Shown: piece by piece, positions 44,466 to 52,396 of the stretch | Position numbering within the stretch: the stretch's first letter is position 1 | How the letters are laid out: the number at the start of each line of letters is the position of its first letter | NCBI GenBank assembly: GCA_944380605.1 | Contig: CALWIA010000001.1 | Location: 1 to 64,000, forward strand | Length of the DNA stretch: 64,000 nucleotides | DNA from: an uncultured Lachnospiraceae bacterium | GTDB lineage: Bacteria; Bacillota; Clostridia; Lachnospirales; Lachnospiraceae | Direction of reading: 5' to 3' | Notes under the pieces: model-generated | Seen by the model: only the letters and a program-made list of their open reading frames with translations | Database searches by the model: none | What the model was told of the DNA's origin: nothing | Program-made: the position numbers and the translations under genes

Positions 44466-45850
44466 TTGCAGACCGCGTCTTCTATGATCTCATTCAGATA
44501 CATGGCCTGAATACTGGTTCTGGCAAAGTTCTGCCACAGATCATACGCAGGCGCCTCCATGACTTCCTGCCGCAGGTCCACCGCTCTGCCGGCCACCGCG
44601 TATACATTGGCAATGGCATACAGCTCCGCCATATCCGCCCGCTCTTTTTCCGACAGTTCCTCCTGCTGCAGAGCCTCCATGGCCTGCCTGTAGAAAATGC
44701 TCTGCAGAAATTCATCGGCGTAGGAAGCGAAATCCTGCAGATTCACGTCCGGGTTGGACTCGGTTTCCGCCCAGGCGGAAACGTCGGCCCGTTCCGTATG
44801 GTAGTCAAAAACTCCCGGCCCCTGGTATTCCAGCACGCCGTACAGACAGGGCGACATAATCAGGGACCCGGTAACGATTTCATCGATTTCATACGCCTCG
44901 GTCCGCTTGTAATGCTGCACATGCAGATGGCCGCTCAAGAACAGCGATACGCCCCAGTCCGACAGCCTTCTCTGCAGTTCCTCCGAATGCTCTATGGTAC
45001 AATTTTCCTCGTAAATCCGGCTTTCATCCAGAAGGTTGTGGTGCGCTGCCGCAATGACCTGCCGGTCTTCGTACCAGGCCAGATCCAGCACCTCTTCGAT
45101 CCATTCGTAGGTCTCGGTGCGGATCATGCCCCCGATCAGCGCCCCGTCCTCGTACTGGCAGCTGTCCAGCATCAAAAGCCAGGTCCCATCCGGCAGTTCG
45201 TACAGATAGCTTAACGACGCGGGATCCCGGCTTATGGCCTCCTCGTATCCGAAGGCTCCGTAAATCGACGCGAAATCCTCCGGCGTGGTCCGTTCCGCCG
45301 GAACGCTTTCCCCGCCTTTGTAGCCGGCGGCTTTCACATTGTTGATATCGTGATTTCCCGGCAGCACCGCCACTTCAATCCCCGCGTTTTCCACGTTCCG
45401 CAGCTTCTGCGCCAGCGCTTCATGGCTGGACCGTTCCCCTTCCAGAGAAAGATCCCCCAGAAGGATCAGCGCCTGCGGACGCTGGCGGATCACCTCATTC
45501 AGAAACGCGTCGGTGATTTCCCACACGTAGGAAACCAGCTTCCCGTCTCCCTGGTCGCTGACATTCTGAAACGCCTGCCCAAAATCCGTCAGTTCTTTCG
45601 CCAGATAGTGAATATCCGACGCGATAAGAATCTCCGGATTGTCCGAGGCCTCTGTCTCGGGCATCTCCAGCGCCGGCACCGTAGCAGCTCCGGCATCCGG
45701 AGATACCGGACCCGGCTGGCCGGCGGTCTCCGTCTCCACGATTTCAATTTCCGGACCGGCCGCGGACTGCGCGTCCTGCCGGTGATATGCCGAGCAGCCG
45801 CCCAGAACCGCGGCGGCCGCCAGCAAAAACCATACTCCGTATCTTTTCAT
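44441..45850 (-). CDS. Metallophosphoesterase lipoprotein
   Basis: A 469-aa exported protein. The lipoprotein signal is MKRYGVWFLLAAAAVLGGCS, followed by an acidic linker. The calcineurin-like phosphoesterase has metal-binding motifs ASDIHYL, LLGDLSLEGE, LPGNHDINN, AAHHNLL and SGHLHVQH. The C-terminal 120 residues are helical. The substrate is unknown, perhaps extracellular nucleotides or phosphoesters. AAGAGG precedes the ATG at 45850; the frame is open to 45871. It overlaps the glycosidase stop in coupled fashion or follows it by 13 nt, depending on start. Confidence 0.88.
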   Translation of the reverse strand: MKRYGVWFLLAAAAVLGGCSAYHRQDAQSAAGPEIEIVETETAGQPGPVSPDAGAATVPALEMPETEASDNPEILIASDIHYLAKELTDFGQAFQNVSDQGDGKLVSYVWEITDAFLNEVIRQRPQALILLGDLSLEGERSSHEALAQKLRNVENAGIEVAVLPGNHDINNVKAAGYKGGESVPAERTTPEDFASIYGAFGYEEAISRDPASLSYLYELPDGTWLLMLDSCQYEDGALIGGMIRTETYEWIEEVLDLAWYEDRQVIAAAHHNLLDESRIYEENCTIEHSEELQRRLSDWGVSLFLSGHLHVQHYKRTEAYEIDEIVTGSLIMSPCLYGVLEYQGPGVFDYHTERADVSAWAETESNPDVNLQDFASYADEFLQSIFYRQAMEALQQEELSEKERADMAELYAIANVYAVAGRAVDLRQEVMEAPAYDLWQNFARTSIQAMYLNEIIEDAVCNYNVLQRP

Positions 45851-45863
45851 GCACCCATGCCTC

Positions 45864-47525
45864 TTACTCATTGCCGCCGATCACACCCCAGACGGACGCG
45901 GGCTCAAATCCCAGCTTCCAGCAGGCCACCCCTGCCAGTTCGTTCTGCCGGATCAGGTCCATCTTCAGTCCCAGAGAAGTTTCCTCCTCCATCCAGACCC
46001 GCTTCAGCCCTTCCTCTGTCTGCAGTTCGCCGTAATACTGTCCGGTTTCCTCCTGCCAGGTAAGTTCCACCTGATGTTCCTCAATCCAGTTCTTCGCTCC
46101 TTCGATCCCCAGGGCGGAAGAAGTGGTTTCTCCATCCTTTTCGGTCCACACCCGGGTGTAAAACGGCACCGCCGCCACCAGCTTTTCCGCCGGCACTTCC
46201 TTGGCCGTTTCCTCAATGCCCCGCTCCACAAAAGGAAGCGACGATACCGAACCGGCCTCTCCGCCGGCGTGATGTTCGTCATAGGCCATTACAATCACGT
46301 AATCCGCTACCCGGCCCTGTTCTGCCCGGTTGTAAAATTCCGTACTGGAAGAGGGCACGTAGTTGTCCACCGACAAAATCACGCCCTGGTTCCGGCAGGC
46401 CACCGATAATTCCCGGATAAACTGTACATAATGCGGACCGGCTTCCGGCCGGATGCCTTCAATATCCAGGTTGATGCCATCCAGATCATAGGTTTTTGCG
46501 TCCGCCATCAGGCTCTCGATCAGCTTTTTGCGAACCGAGGTCTGCGCAAAGAGAATCTCCGAATTGACTTCGTCTCCCATGTTGAAATTGTCCAGCACCG
46601 CCCACACCTGCAGGCCCATGGCATGGGCCTGGTCCACATACTCGCGGCTGGCCCAGGAGTGGTAATTGCCTTCGTTGTCCGTCAGCATCAGCCAAGTGGG
46701 AGCGATGACGTTCATCCCTTCGGCATGGGCCGCCAGGGCTTCCAGATTCTGGTTGTCCGCCTCCGACAGCACCTGATGCCAGCCCAGACACACCCCTTCT
46801 TCCAGAGAAATGCTGGTATACACCGGTTCAATAAACAGGCTCACATCCTGAACCGTCTCCACGCTGCCGATCCGCCGGTTCTGCAGATAGCCGATATAGC
46901 CGTCTTCGGTGCGGACCTTGGCCCAGTCCGTCATCTGTTCCAGAATCTGAAAGGAATCCCCTTTCTGAACCGTGGTAATCACCGGGCTTTTGATGCCGCC
47001 CTTTTCCCGTACCGCCGTATCTGACCGCGCCGTTCCCATCTGCCTGGGCGCCCAGGTATTGTCAATATAAATCCGTTTGTGTTCGTCCGTATTGTAGGCT
47101 TCCGTCTGGATGTCCGTATAACTGCCCACCAGTCCGGCGGCCAGGTAGATCTGCCCCTCCTCTTCCAGAAGCAGCGGCTGCCCGCCCTGTCCCTGCGTCC
47201 GTTTGTCCGCGTAGACAATGGTATCCGGCAGCGTGTAAACCAGCAGTTTTTCCACGTCGTCCCAGTAAAACCGTTCGTTCAGGTACTGGTTCACCCATTC
47301 CAGGGAGAGATAGGTCTGCCCATCTCTTGTGATTCCGTCCTCTTTTTGTCTCTCGTTATTCAGAAAAACGGCTGTGGCTTCTCCTTCCACGCCCAGCAGC
47401 CGGCCCAGGTCCGACGGCTCTTTCGAAGGCATATATTTCTGCAGAAATTCCATGCCCAGTGCCCCGGCAAATACCAGCAGGATCCCTGCCGCGGCAGCGA
47501 GAACAGGAATCAGTTTCTTCTTCAA
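45864..47525 (-). CDS. GH18 family exported glycosidase with SH3-like domain
   Basis: A 553-aa protein with an N-terminal anchor helix (IPVLAAAAGILLVFAGALGM), a copper-amine-oxidase-like/wall domain (about 45-150), an SH3 domain (VITTVQKGDSFQILEQMTDW...GYIGYLQNRRIG, about 180-220) and a GH18 barrel with catalytic motif DGINLDIEGI (DxxDxDxE). It resembles the YaaH/SleL-like group acting on N-acetylglucosamine in spore cortex or cell wall. The following gene encodes a phosphoesterase lipoprotein. Confidence 0.9.
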   Translation of the reverse strand: MKKKLIPVLAAAAGILLVFAGALGMEFLQKYMPSKEPSDLGRLLGVEGEATAVFLNNERQKEDGITRDGQTYLSLEWVNQYLNERFYWDDVEKLLVYTLPDTIVYADKRTQGQGGQPLLLEEEGQIYLAAGLVGSYTDIQTEAYNTDEHKRIYIDNTWAPRQMGTARSDTAVREKGGIKSPVITTVQKGDSFQILEQMTDWAKVRTEDGYIGYLQNRRIGSVETVQDVSLFIEPVYTSISLEEGVCLGWHQVLSEADNQNLEALAAHAEGMNVIAPTWLMLTDNEGNYHSWASREYVDQAHAMGLQVWAVLDNFNMGDEVNSEILFAQTSVRKKLIESLMADAKTYDLDGINLDIEGIRPEAGPHYVQFIRELSVACRNQGVILSVDNYVPSSSTEFYNRAEQGRVADYVIVMAYDEHHAGGEAGSVSSLPFVERGIEETAKEVPAEKLVAAVPFYTRVWTEKDGETTSSALGIEGAKNWIEEHQVELTWQEETGQYYGELQTEEGLKRVWMEEETSLGLKMDLIRQNELAGVACWKLGFEPASVWGVIGGNE

Positions 47526-47718
47526 CGCAGTTCCTCCTATGTGCAGATGGCCGAAAACGCCTGTGTTTCGCCCCCGCTTTTTAACGATATTTGCCTTAAG
47601 TATACCATATTTTCCTCTGCCTGCATCTTAAGATTTTTTTAAGCCCTCCCGCCCTTGCTCCGGATGCGGTCTGCAGGCGAAAGACGGCGTTTTCTCCGGA
47701 GCCCCTCTCCGCGGAAGC

Positions 47719-47946
47719 CTACCGGTTGTACACCCGGTCAAAACGGATTTCCTTCAGGCAGCCTTCATCGGCTCCCACGTAATCGCACATATAAAACGAG
47801 CCGTCTTCCTGCACGCGGAAGATCTTCTCCCAGTCGTTCTCTCCCGGCCGTTCTCCATCGATATAAATGGGAATGCCTCTGGCTTCATACCGTTTCAGCC
47901 CCGCCAGATACTGTTTTTTCTCTTCATCCAGATAGTTTTCTTCCAT
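47719..47946 (-). CDS. Small acidic hypothetical protein
   Basis: A 75-aa soluble protein (MEENYLDEEKKQYLAGLKRY..., ending KEIRFDRVYNR) that I do not recognise. AGGAG lies 10 nt before the ATG at 47946; an ATG at 47967 with GGGGGAG immediately upstream is an alternative. It lies downstream of the kinase and P-loop genes in the same direction and might belong to that operon. Confidence 0.6.
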   Translation of the reverse strand: MEENYLDEEKKQYLAGLKRYEARGIPIYIDGERPGENDWEKIFRVQEDGSFYMCDYVGADEGCLKEIRFDRVYNR

Positions 47947-48017
47947 ACATTCGCTTCTCCTCTGCATATCTCCCCCCCGCTGCCGGACTCTTCCTTTCCG
48001 GAGGCTGCCGTGACACA

Positions 48018-48635
48018 TCATCTGGAAAAGTCCTGGTCCAGCATATTTCTGATCCATCGGATATCTTCTGCCGAAACGGAAAAAGCATCTGCTGAAAACG
48101 GGATCCGGTCTACGAAAGGCTTCCGCCTCCTGTTCCAATTTCTTCTGGATTCCTCGCTGCCAAAGGCAGCCAAGCAGTGCCAGCCGTTTTGCCGGGCGCG
48201 TTCCTCCCAGTGATTCCGGCTCCCAAATGCTCCTTCCTGCCATTCGCTGAACGAAGTCAGCAGATACACGGACCGGCAGTACAGCAGGCCGCCGTCTCCT
48301 TCCTCCCCCAGGACGCCGCAGTCCAGCAGAATCTCCTGATAGGGGCCGCGGATACAGGCCGCCAGTATTTCTTCCCCGGATTGAGGATAAAAATCCACCC
48401 CTTGAATGGAATACCGCAGGTTCCGGGGCTCCATTCCAATACATACGCGGCCGAAACGGTCAAAATCTCCGTGCCGGTTCCACTCCAGAACCGCCGTTTT
48501 CCGTCCCAGGCCGCTGCGCAGGCCATTGGCGCTCCAGACACACAGATGGGTCGCGCCGGCTCCCCGGCCCGTACCCGCTATGCCGATGATCCGCGGTCCG
48601 GCTTCTGCTGCCGCAGGTTTCCGAAAAAATCCCAC
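48018..48635 (-). CDS. MinD/TadZ-like P-loop protein
   Basis: A 205-aa protein. Near its N-terminus is a P-loop-like motif, IIGIAGTGRGAGATHL, followed by a MinD-like layout (KTAVLEWN, EILLDCGVLGEEGDG). The motif is similar to that in the C-terminal half of the upstream kinase (AWRPGAGATHLAIG). A GTG start at 48635 was chosen because GGGGAGG lies 6 nt upstream. The gene starts 58 nt inside the kinase gene. It may be a paralog of the kinase C-terminal domain and could act with it; the function is unknown. Confidence 0.65.
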   Translation of the reverse strand: MGFFRKPAAAEAGPRIIGIAGTGRGAGATHLCVWSANGLRSGLGRKTAVLEWNRHGDFDRFGRVCIGMEPRNLRYSIQGVDFYPQSGEEILAACIRGPYQEILLDCGVLGEEGDGGLLYCRSVYLLTSFSEWQEGAFGSRNHWEERARQNGWHCLAAFGSEESRRNWNRRRKPFVDRIPFSADAFSVSAEDIRWIRNMLDQDFSR

Positions 48636-50002
48636 AGGCTGCCTCCCCTCTCTTTTTCCGGAACCTGTTTCCCGGTCCCAGGCATCTCCTGCCAGAGCAG
48701 GCGGTACAGTTCCCGCGCCTTTCGATCCGGCAGAAACGGGTCGGAAAATTCCGGCACCCGGTACCAGCGCCAATGCTGCGTACCTTCCGGTCTCCGGATA
48801 CGGCCGGACCCCGCGTTTACCGCTTCTCTGCACAAAACCAGCTTTTTCATTGCCAATGGCTGCGGATTCAATCCTTCTGGTCTCCAGTCCCACCATCTGC
48901 CGCCGTATACAAGTACAAACAAGTCCGCCGCGCCATCCTGGGCGGCTTCCCGCACATGCGTTCCATAATCCCGTACCACCGCCGGAAAACCATGAGGCTT
49001 CAGCCTGACTGCCTGGCCGTACCGCGGCCGGACGGGAATTCCGGCCAGCGTGCAGATCCCGTAGGAATCCGCTTCCGCTTTCAGCTGTCCGGCCATGGCC
49101 CAGGCGTCTCCGCTTTCATTGCGCTCTTCATAGAGGCAGGGTATCCCCCTGTGGTTCAGACAGGCGCACAGACCTATGGCCAGATGCGTCGCTCCGGCTC
49201 CCGGACGCCAGGCGGCAAATGCTGCTATAAGAGGCCGCTCTCCCAGGACTTCCAGTCCTGCCTTTTTCCCTATGTCCTCCAGTTCCTGCCGGACCGCGTC
49301 CGCGGAAGGCAGGCGGGACAAACTGTCCGTACAGGTGCAGGTTCGTATCAGGCGCCCCAGGGAGCCCGGAATCCGCCGCAAAGAATCCTCTCCGGCAGAC
49401 CCTGTCAGAAGAAACGCGAGAACCTTTCCAATCTGATATACATCCGTAAAAACTCCCAGCGCTCCTTTTCCCATCTGTTCCGGCGCGCAGTAGCCTGGCG
49501 TTCCGTACCGGAACGGTGACGCATTGGCCTCCCGCAGCGGCGCCGCGTGATTAAAATCCAGCAGTTTCACCTGTCCGTGACATAAAAGCAGATTTCTGGG
49601 CTGCAGATCCAAGTATAAAATAGGGACTTCTTCTGCTGAATGCAGATAATGGACCAGGCTGCAGATCTGAATGCCGCAGCGTATCACTGCCTCCTGGCTC
49701 AGATGACCCCGCTCTTCCACGAGGTCGCAGAACGAGGAACCTTCCAGAAATTCCTCGATAAGATAATAATATTCCGGGTCTTCTTCCAAATCGTATACGC
49801 GGGGAATGGCGGGATGCGACAGGCGTTTCAGCAGCAGGGCTTCCTTTTTAAACTGCCCCGCATCTCCCGACGCCCTGGAAACCCGCTTGACAGCCCGATA
49901 CTCCTCCAGTTCCTGATGCCATGCCAGATATACGGTGCTGTCTCTTCCATACCCCAGTACACGGATCACCCGGTATTTTCCAAACAGAACGGTGCCCTGA
50001 AT
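48578..50002 (-). CDS. Ser/Thr protein kinase fused to a P-loop domain
   Basis: About 474 aa. The kinase domain covers the first 260 residues: glycine-rich loop VLGYGRDSTVYLA, Lys in YRAVKRV, catalytic loop ILYLDLQPRNLL (HRD replaced by YLD, Asp and Asn kept), DFN in place of DFG (LLDFNHA) and GTPGYCAPEQ. A P-loop-like domain follows (FAAWRPGAGATHLAIGLCAC). No transmembrane helix is seen. The only well-placed ribosome site, GAGGAGGTG, points to an ATT codon at 50002; the open frame reaches a TTG at 50077 without one. The gene overlaps a second P-loop gene. Confidence 0.75.
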   Translation of the reverse strand: MQGTVLFGKYRVIRVLGYGRDSTVYLAWHQELEEYRAVKRVSRASGDAGQFKKEALLLKRLSHPAIPRVYDLEEDPEYYYLIEEFLEGSSFCDLVEERGHLSQEAVIRCGIQICSLVHYLHSAEEVPILYLDLQPRNLLLCHGQVKLLDFNHAAPLREANASPFRYGTPGYCAPEQMGKGALGVFTDVYQIGKVLAFLLTGSAGEDSLRRIPGSLGRLIRTCTCTDSLSRLPSADAVRQELEDIGKKAGLEVLGERPLIAAFAAWRPGAGATHLAIGLCACLNHRGIPCLYEERNESGDAWAMAGQLKAEADSYGICTLAGIPVRPRYGQAVRLKPHGFPAVVRDYGTHVREAAQDGAADLFVLVYGGRWWDWRPEGLNPQPLAMKKLVLCREAVNAGSGRIRRPEGTQHWRWYRVPEFSDPFLPDRKARELYRLLWQEMPGTGKQVPEKERGGSLWDFFGNLRQQKPDRGSSA

Positions 50003-50128
50003 CGGTTCACCTCCTCTTTTGCTGTATTGCTGCCTCTTATATACCGGTATCTTAATACAGATTTCCGTTTCCCGCAATCCACAGTGACAAAACTCGTATA
50101 ATTTTTTTCAAAAATTTTTACATAGGAA

Positions 50129-50158
50129 TTGATATTTAGCCGTATGATATAGTATATT
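50129..50158 (+). promoter_or_regulatory. Probable promoter of mecA
   Basis: TTGATA (50129-50134), an 18-nt spacer and TATATT (50153-50158), in an AT-rich gap between the divergent kinase gene and mecA. Confidence 0.5.
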
Positions 50159-50221
50159 TATATTGAGCGATTCTATTCATTTTTAGATTGGACAGAATTT
50201 CGATAAGAGGGAAGTGATCTT

Positions 50222-50950
50222 ATGAAAATAGAACGTATCAATGAAAATCAAATACGGTGCACGCTCACCAGCTTTGATCTGAGCGCGAGAAATTTGAATC
50301 TGCGGGAGCTGGCCTACGGCAGCGAAAAGGCCCGCAGCCTGTTCCGGGAAATGATACAGAAAGCTTCCAATGAAGTGGGCTTTGACGCGGAAGATATTCC
50401 GCTTATGGTAGAGGCGATTCCGCTTTCCAACGAAAGCGTGATGCTGGTCATCACCAAGATCGAGGATCCGGAAGAGCTGGATACCCGTTTTTCCAAGTTC
50501 TCCCCCGCCGCGGAGATGGACGCCGACGCGCTGTCCGATCTGGCCAGCGAGATTCTGGAGGGAGCGGAGGGGCTTTCCTCCCTGCTGGGAGAAGGCCAGG
50601 CCCCGGAAGAGACGGCCGGAGAGGACGCCGACGCGGAGCCGTCCCGCCGGGCGCCGGATTCCATGCGCGTCTACGCCTTCGACAGCCTGGACCGGGTTTC
50701 GGAAGCGGCTCAGGCCATCAGCGCTCTGTACGATGGAGTCAACACCCTTTACAAAAAACCGGATACCCATCAGTACTATCTGGTAATCAAGGCGCAGAAC
50801 ACCGATCCGCTGTCCTTCAGCCGGGTGTGCAACATCCTGGCCGAATACGGCGCCAAGGTCCGCCACGAATACGCCAGCGAAGCCTACTACATGGAACACT
50901 ATGAAGTCATCTGTCCGGACCGGGCTGTCCAGGTCCTGAAAAACATCTGA
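50222..50950 (+). CDS. mecA: Adaptor protein MecA
   Basis: A 242-aa ClpC adaptor. The N-terminal substrate-binding domain starts MKIERINENQIRCTLTSFDL, an acidic linker follows (about 95-140), and the C-terminal domain ends with the ClpC-binding part (VRVYAFDSL-like, YYLVIKAQ, YGAKVRHEYASEAYYMEHYE). MecA delivers proteins such as ComK-like regulators to ClpCP. Length is normal. GGGAAG lies before the ATG. A terminator follows. Confidence 0.92.
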   Translation: MKIERINENQIRCTLTSFDLSARNLNLRELAYGSEKARSLFREMIQKASNEVGFDAEDIPLMVEAIPLSNESVMLVITKIEDPEELDTRFSKFSPAAEMDADALSDLASEILEGAEGLSSLLGEGQAPEETAGEDADAEPSRRAPDSMRVYAFDSLDRVSEAAQAISALYDGVNTLYKKPDTHQYYLVIKAQNTDPLSFSRVCNILAEYGAKVRHEYASEAYYMEHYEVICPDRAVQVLKNI

Positions 50951-50981
50951 TTTCCATTGAAAGTTCCTGGAAAAGAAAATC

Positions 50982-51018
50982 CGGAAGGTCTGTCAGACAG
51001 GCCTTCCGGTATTTTTTA
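50982..51018 (+). terminator. Intrinsic terminator after mecA
   Basis: CCGGAAGG / CCTTCCGG stem with a 13-nt loop, followed by TATTTTTT. Confidence 0.9.
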
Positions 51019-51049
51019 TACAACAGCAATTCTTTATGGATGCCGGTTC

Positions 51050-51250
51050 TCAGCGGGAAGCCAGCACTTCATTCATCTTGGATACCAGGTCATCGCAGTC
51101 GATGCCGTGCACCATGCAGGCTTCTTCCAGACTCTCGGCCTGCGCGGACGGGCAGCCCAGGCAGTGCATGCCGGCTCCCATAAGCATCTGCGGAATCAGG
51201 TCGTCCATACGAACCAGCTCGCCGATCAACATATCTTTGCTAATCTGCAT
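51050..51250 (-). CDS. DUF1858 domain protein
   Basis: A 66-aa protein with the DUF1858 pattern: [20 protein letters not shown] near the N-terminus and [17 protein letters not shown] in the middle, where the CxxC could bind a metal or act in redox chemistry. The function is unknown; these proteins often accompany hybrid cluster or iron-sulfur proteins in anaerobes. GGAAGATT precedes the ATG. Confidence 0.88.
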   Translation of the reverse strand: MQISKDMLIGELVRMDDLIPQMLMGAGMHCLGCPSAQAESLEEACMVHGIDCDDLVSKMNEVLASR

Positions 51251-51339
51251 TGGAATCTTCCTCCTTCTATACGTACTGTATCCTTACTATAATACTTTTC
51301 TTCCGCCTTGGCAAGGGGGAACCGGCGTCCGGGGCCGTC

Positions 51340-51816
51340 TTACTGCCCCTGCAGAACCGTAATGTCCTCCGCCTGGCCGGCGTCGTCCAGGTATATCTGC
51401 AGCAGCGACCCTTCCGTCAGGTCGTCTTCCGTTCCCTCCTGGCTGTCCCCATCGGTTTCCACCGTAATGGACGTATTTTCCGTCACCGTAAAATCTATGG
51501 TATCTCCGGACGCCTCAAAGGTTCCTGTCTCTTCGTCATAGGTGCCGGAGGCTGCCGTCACCGTGCTGCCGTCCACACCGGTGATCTGATACGCTTCTTC
51601 TATGGAAGACGCTGCCTCCGTTCCCGTTTCTTCCCTGGATTCCTCTTCCGAAGCACCGGGCTCTTCCGCAGATTCCGTCTCCGCCTCCGCAGAGGTCTCC
51701 TGCGTCTCCTGCACTGCCGCGGTCTCTTCCGCGGTGGATGCGCATCCCGCCATCACACAGGCCGCCGCCAGCACCGCGCAGCCAAACGCCGCCAGTTTTC
51801 TCGTTGTCTTTTTCAT
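51340..51816 (-). CDS. Small acidic lipoprotein
   Basis: A 158-aa exported protein. The lipobox is CVMAGCAS (Cys about residue 25), followed by a Glu/Thr/Ala-rich low-complexity linker and a beta-rich C-terminal half (TVTAASGTYDEETGTFEAS, NTSITVETDGDSQEG). I do not recognise the family. AAAGGAG lies 7 nt before the ATG at 51816. It is monocistronic by appearance. Confidence 0.75.
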   Translation of the reverse strand: MKKTTRKLAAFGCAVLAAACVMAGCASTAEETAAVQETQETSAEAETESAEEPGASEEESREETGTEAASSIEEAYQITGVDGSTVTAASGTYDEETGTFEASGDTIDFTVTENTSITVETDGDSQEGTEDDLTEGSLLQIYLDDAGQAEDITVLQGQ

Positions 51817-51970
51817 AAGCATTCTCCTTTCACTTCCCGACTCAGATGTCTGTGCTGTCCGCAGAAGGCAGCGGTCCCGGTCCGGGTTCCGTCCGCCTTC
51901 TGCTTACGCATCACTATAGAGAACGCCTGTGAAAATTCGGTGAATGAACTCTGCAGTTTTTCTTAAAATT

Positions 51971-52381
51971 CTATAAAACATCTGTCATCCGCTGGCCGCA
52001 CTTGGGGCAGAACGTAAAATCTTCTTCCGTCTCATAGCCGCAGCTTCCGCAGCGGCGCCGCGTCCATCCCCGGTTCCAGGCCCCGGCCGCGCCTCCGTTC
52101 CCATCCTGCGCCAGCGTCAGGTCGGAAGGCGCAATCCGCACGTCTTCGCCCCGGGCGATCCGCCGTCCCGTCTCCGGATTCAGCGCGTATACCGCTCCGC
52201 AGCAGCTCATCCGCACATAGTAGCGCCGGTTCCATCGGAACACCGGAATAAAAAACAGGCTCAGGCACATATACGTCATAAATACCTGATACCGGCCGTA
52301 GCTGCCGCACCTGCCGCAGATCTCCAGCTGATGAAACGGCAGTTCCTTTTGCCCGGAATCTATGCCGCATATGAAAAACAT
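51971..52381 (-). CDS. Zinc-ribbon membrane protein
   Basis: A 136-aa protein with three Cys-pair sites: ICGRCGSYG near the N-terminus, RMSCCGAVYALNPETG after a hydrophobic segment (FMTYMCLSLFFIPVF) and a C-terminal zinc ribbon CGSCGYETEEDFTFCPKCG. Proteins of this layout are common in Firmicutes, and their function is unknown. It lies 15 nt downstream of the branching enzyme gene. Confidence 0.8.
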   Translation of the reverse strand: MFFICGIDSGQKELPFHQLEICGRCGSYGRYQVFMTYMCLSLFFIPVFRWNRRYYVRMSCCGAVYALNPETGRRIARGEDVRIAPSDLTLAQDGNGGAAGAWNRGWTRRRCGSCGYETEEDFTFCPKCGQRMTDVL

Positions 52382-52396
52382 AAATGGTTCCTCCTT

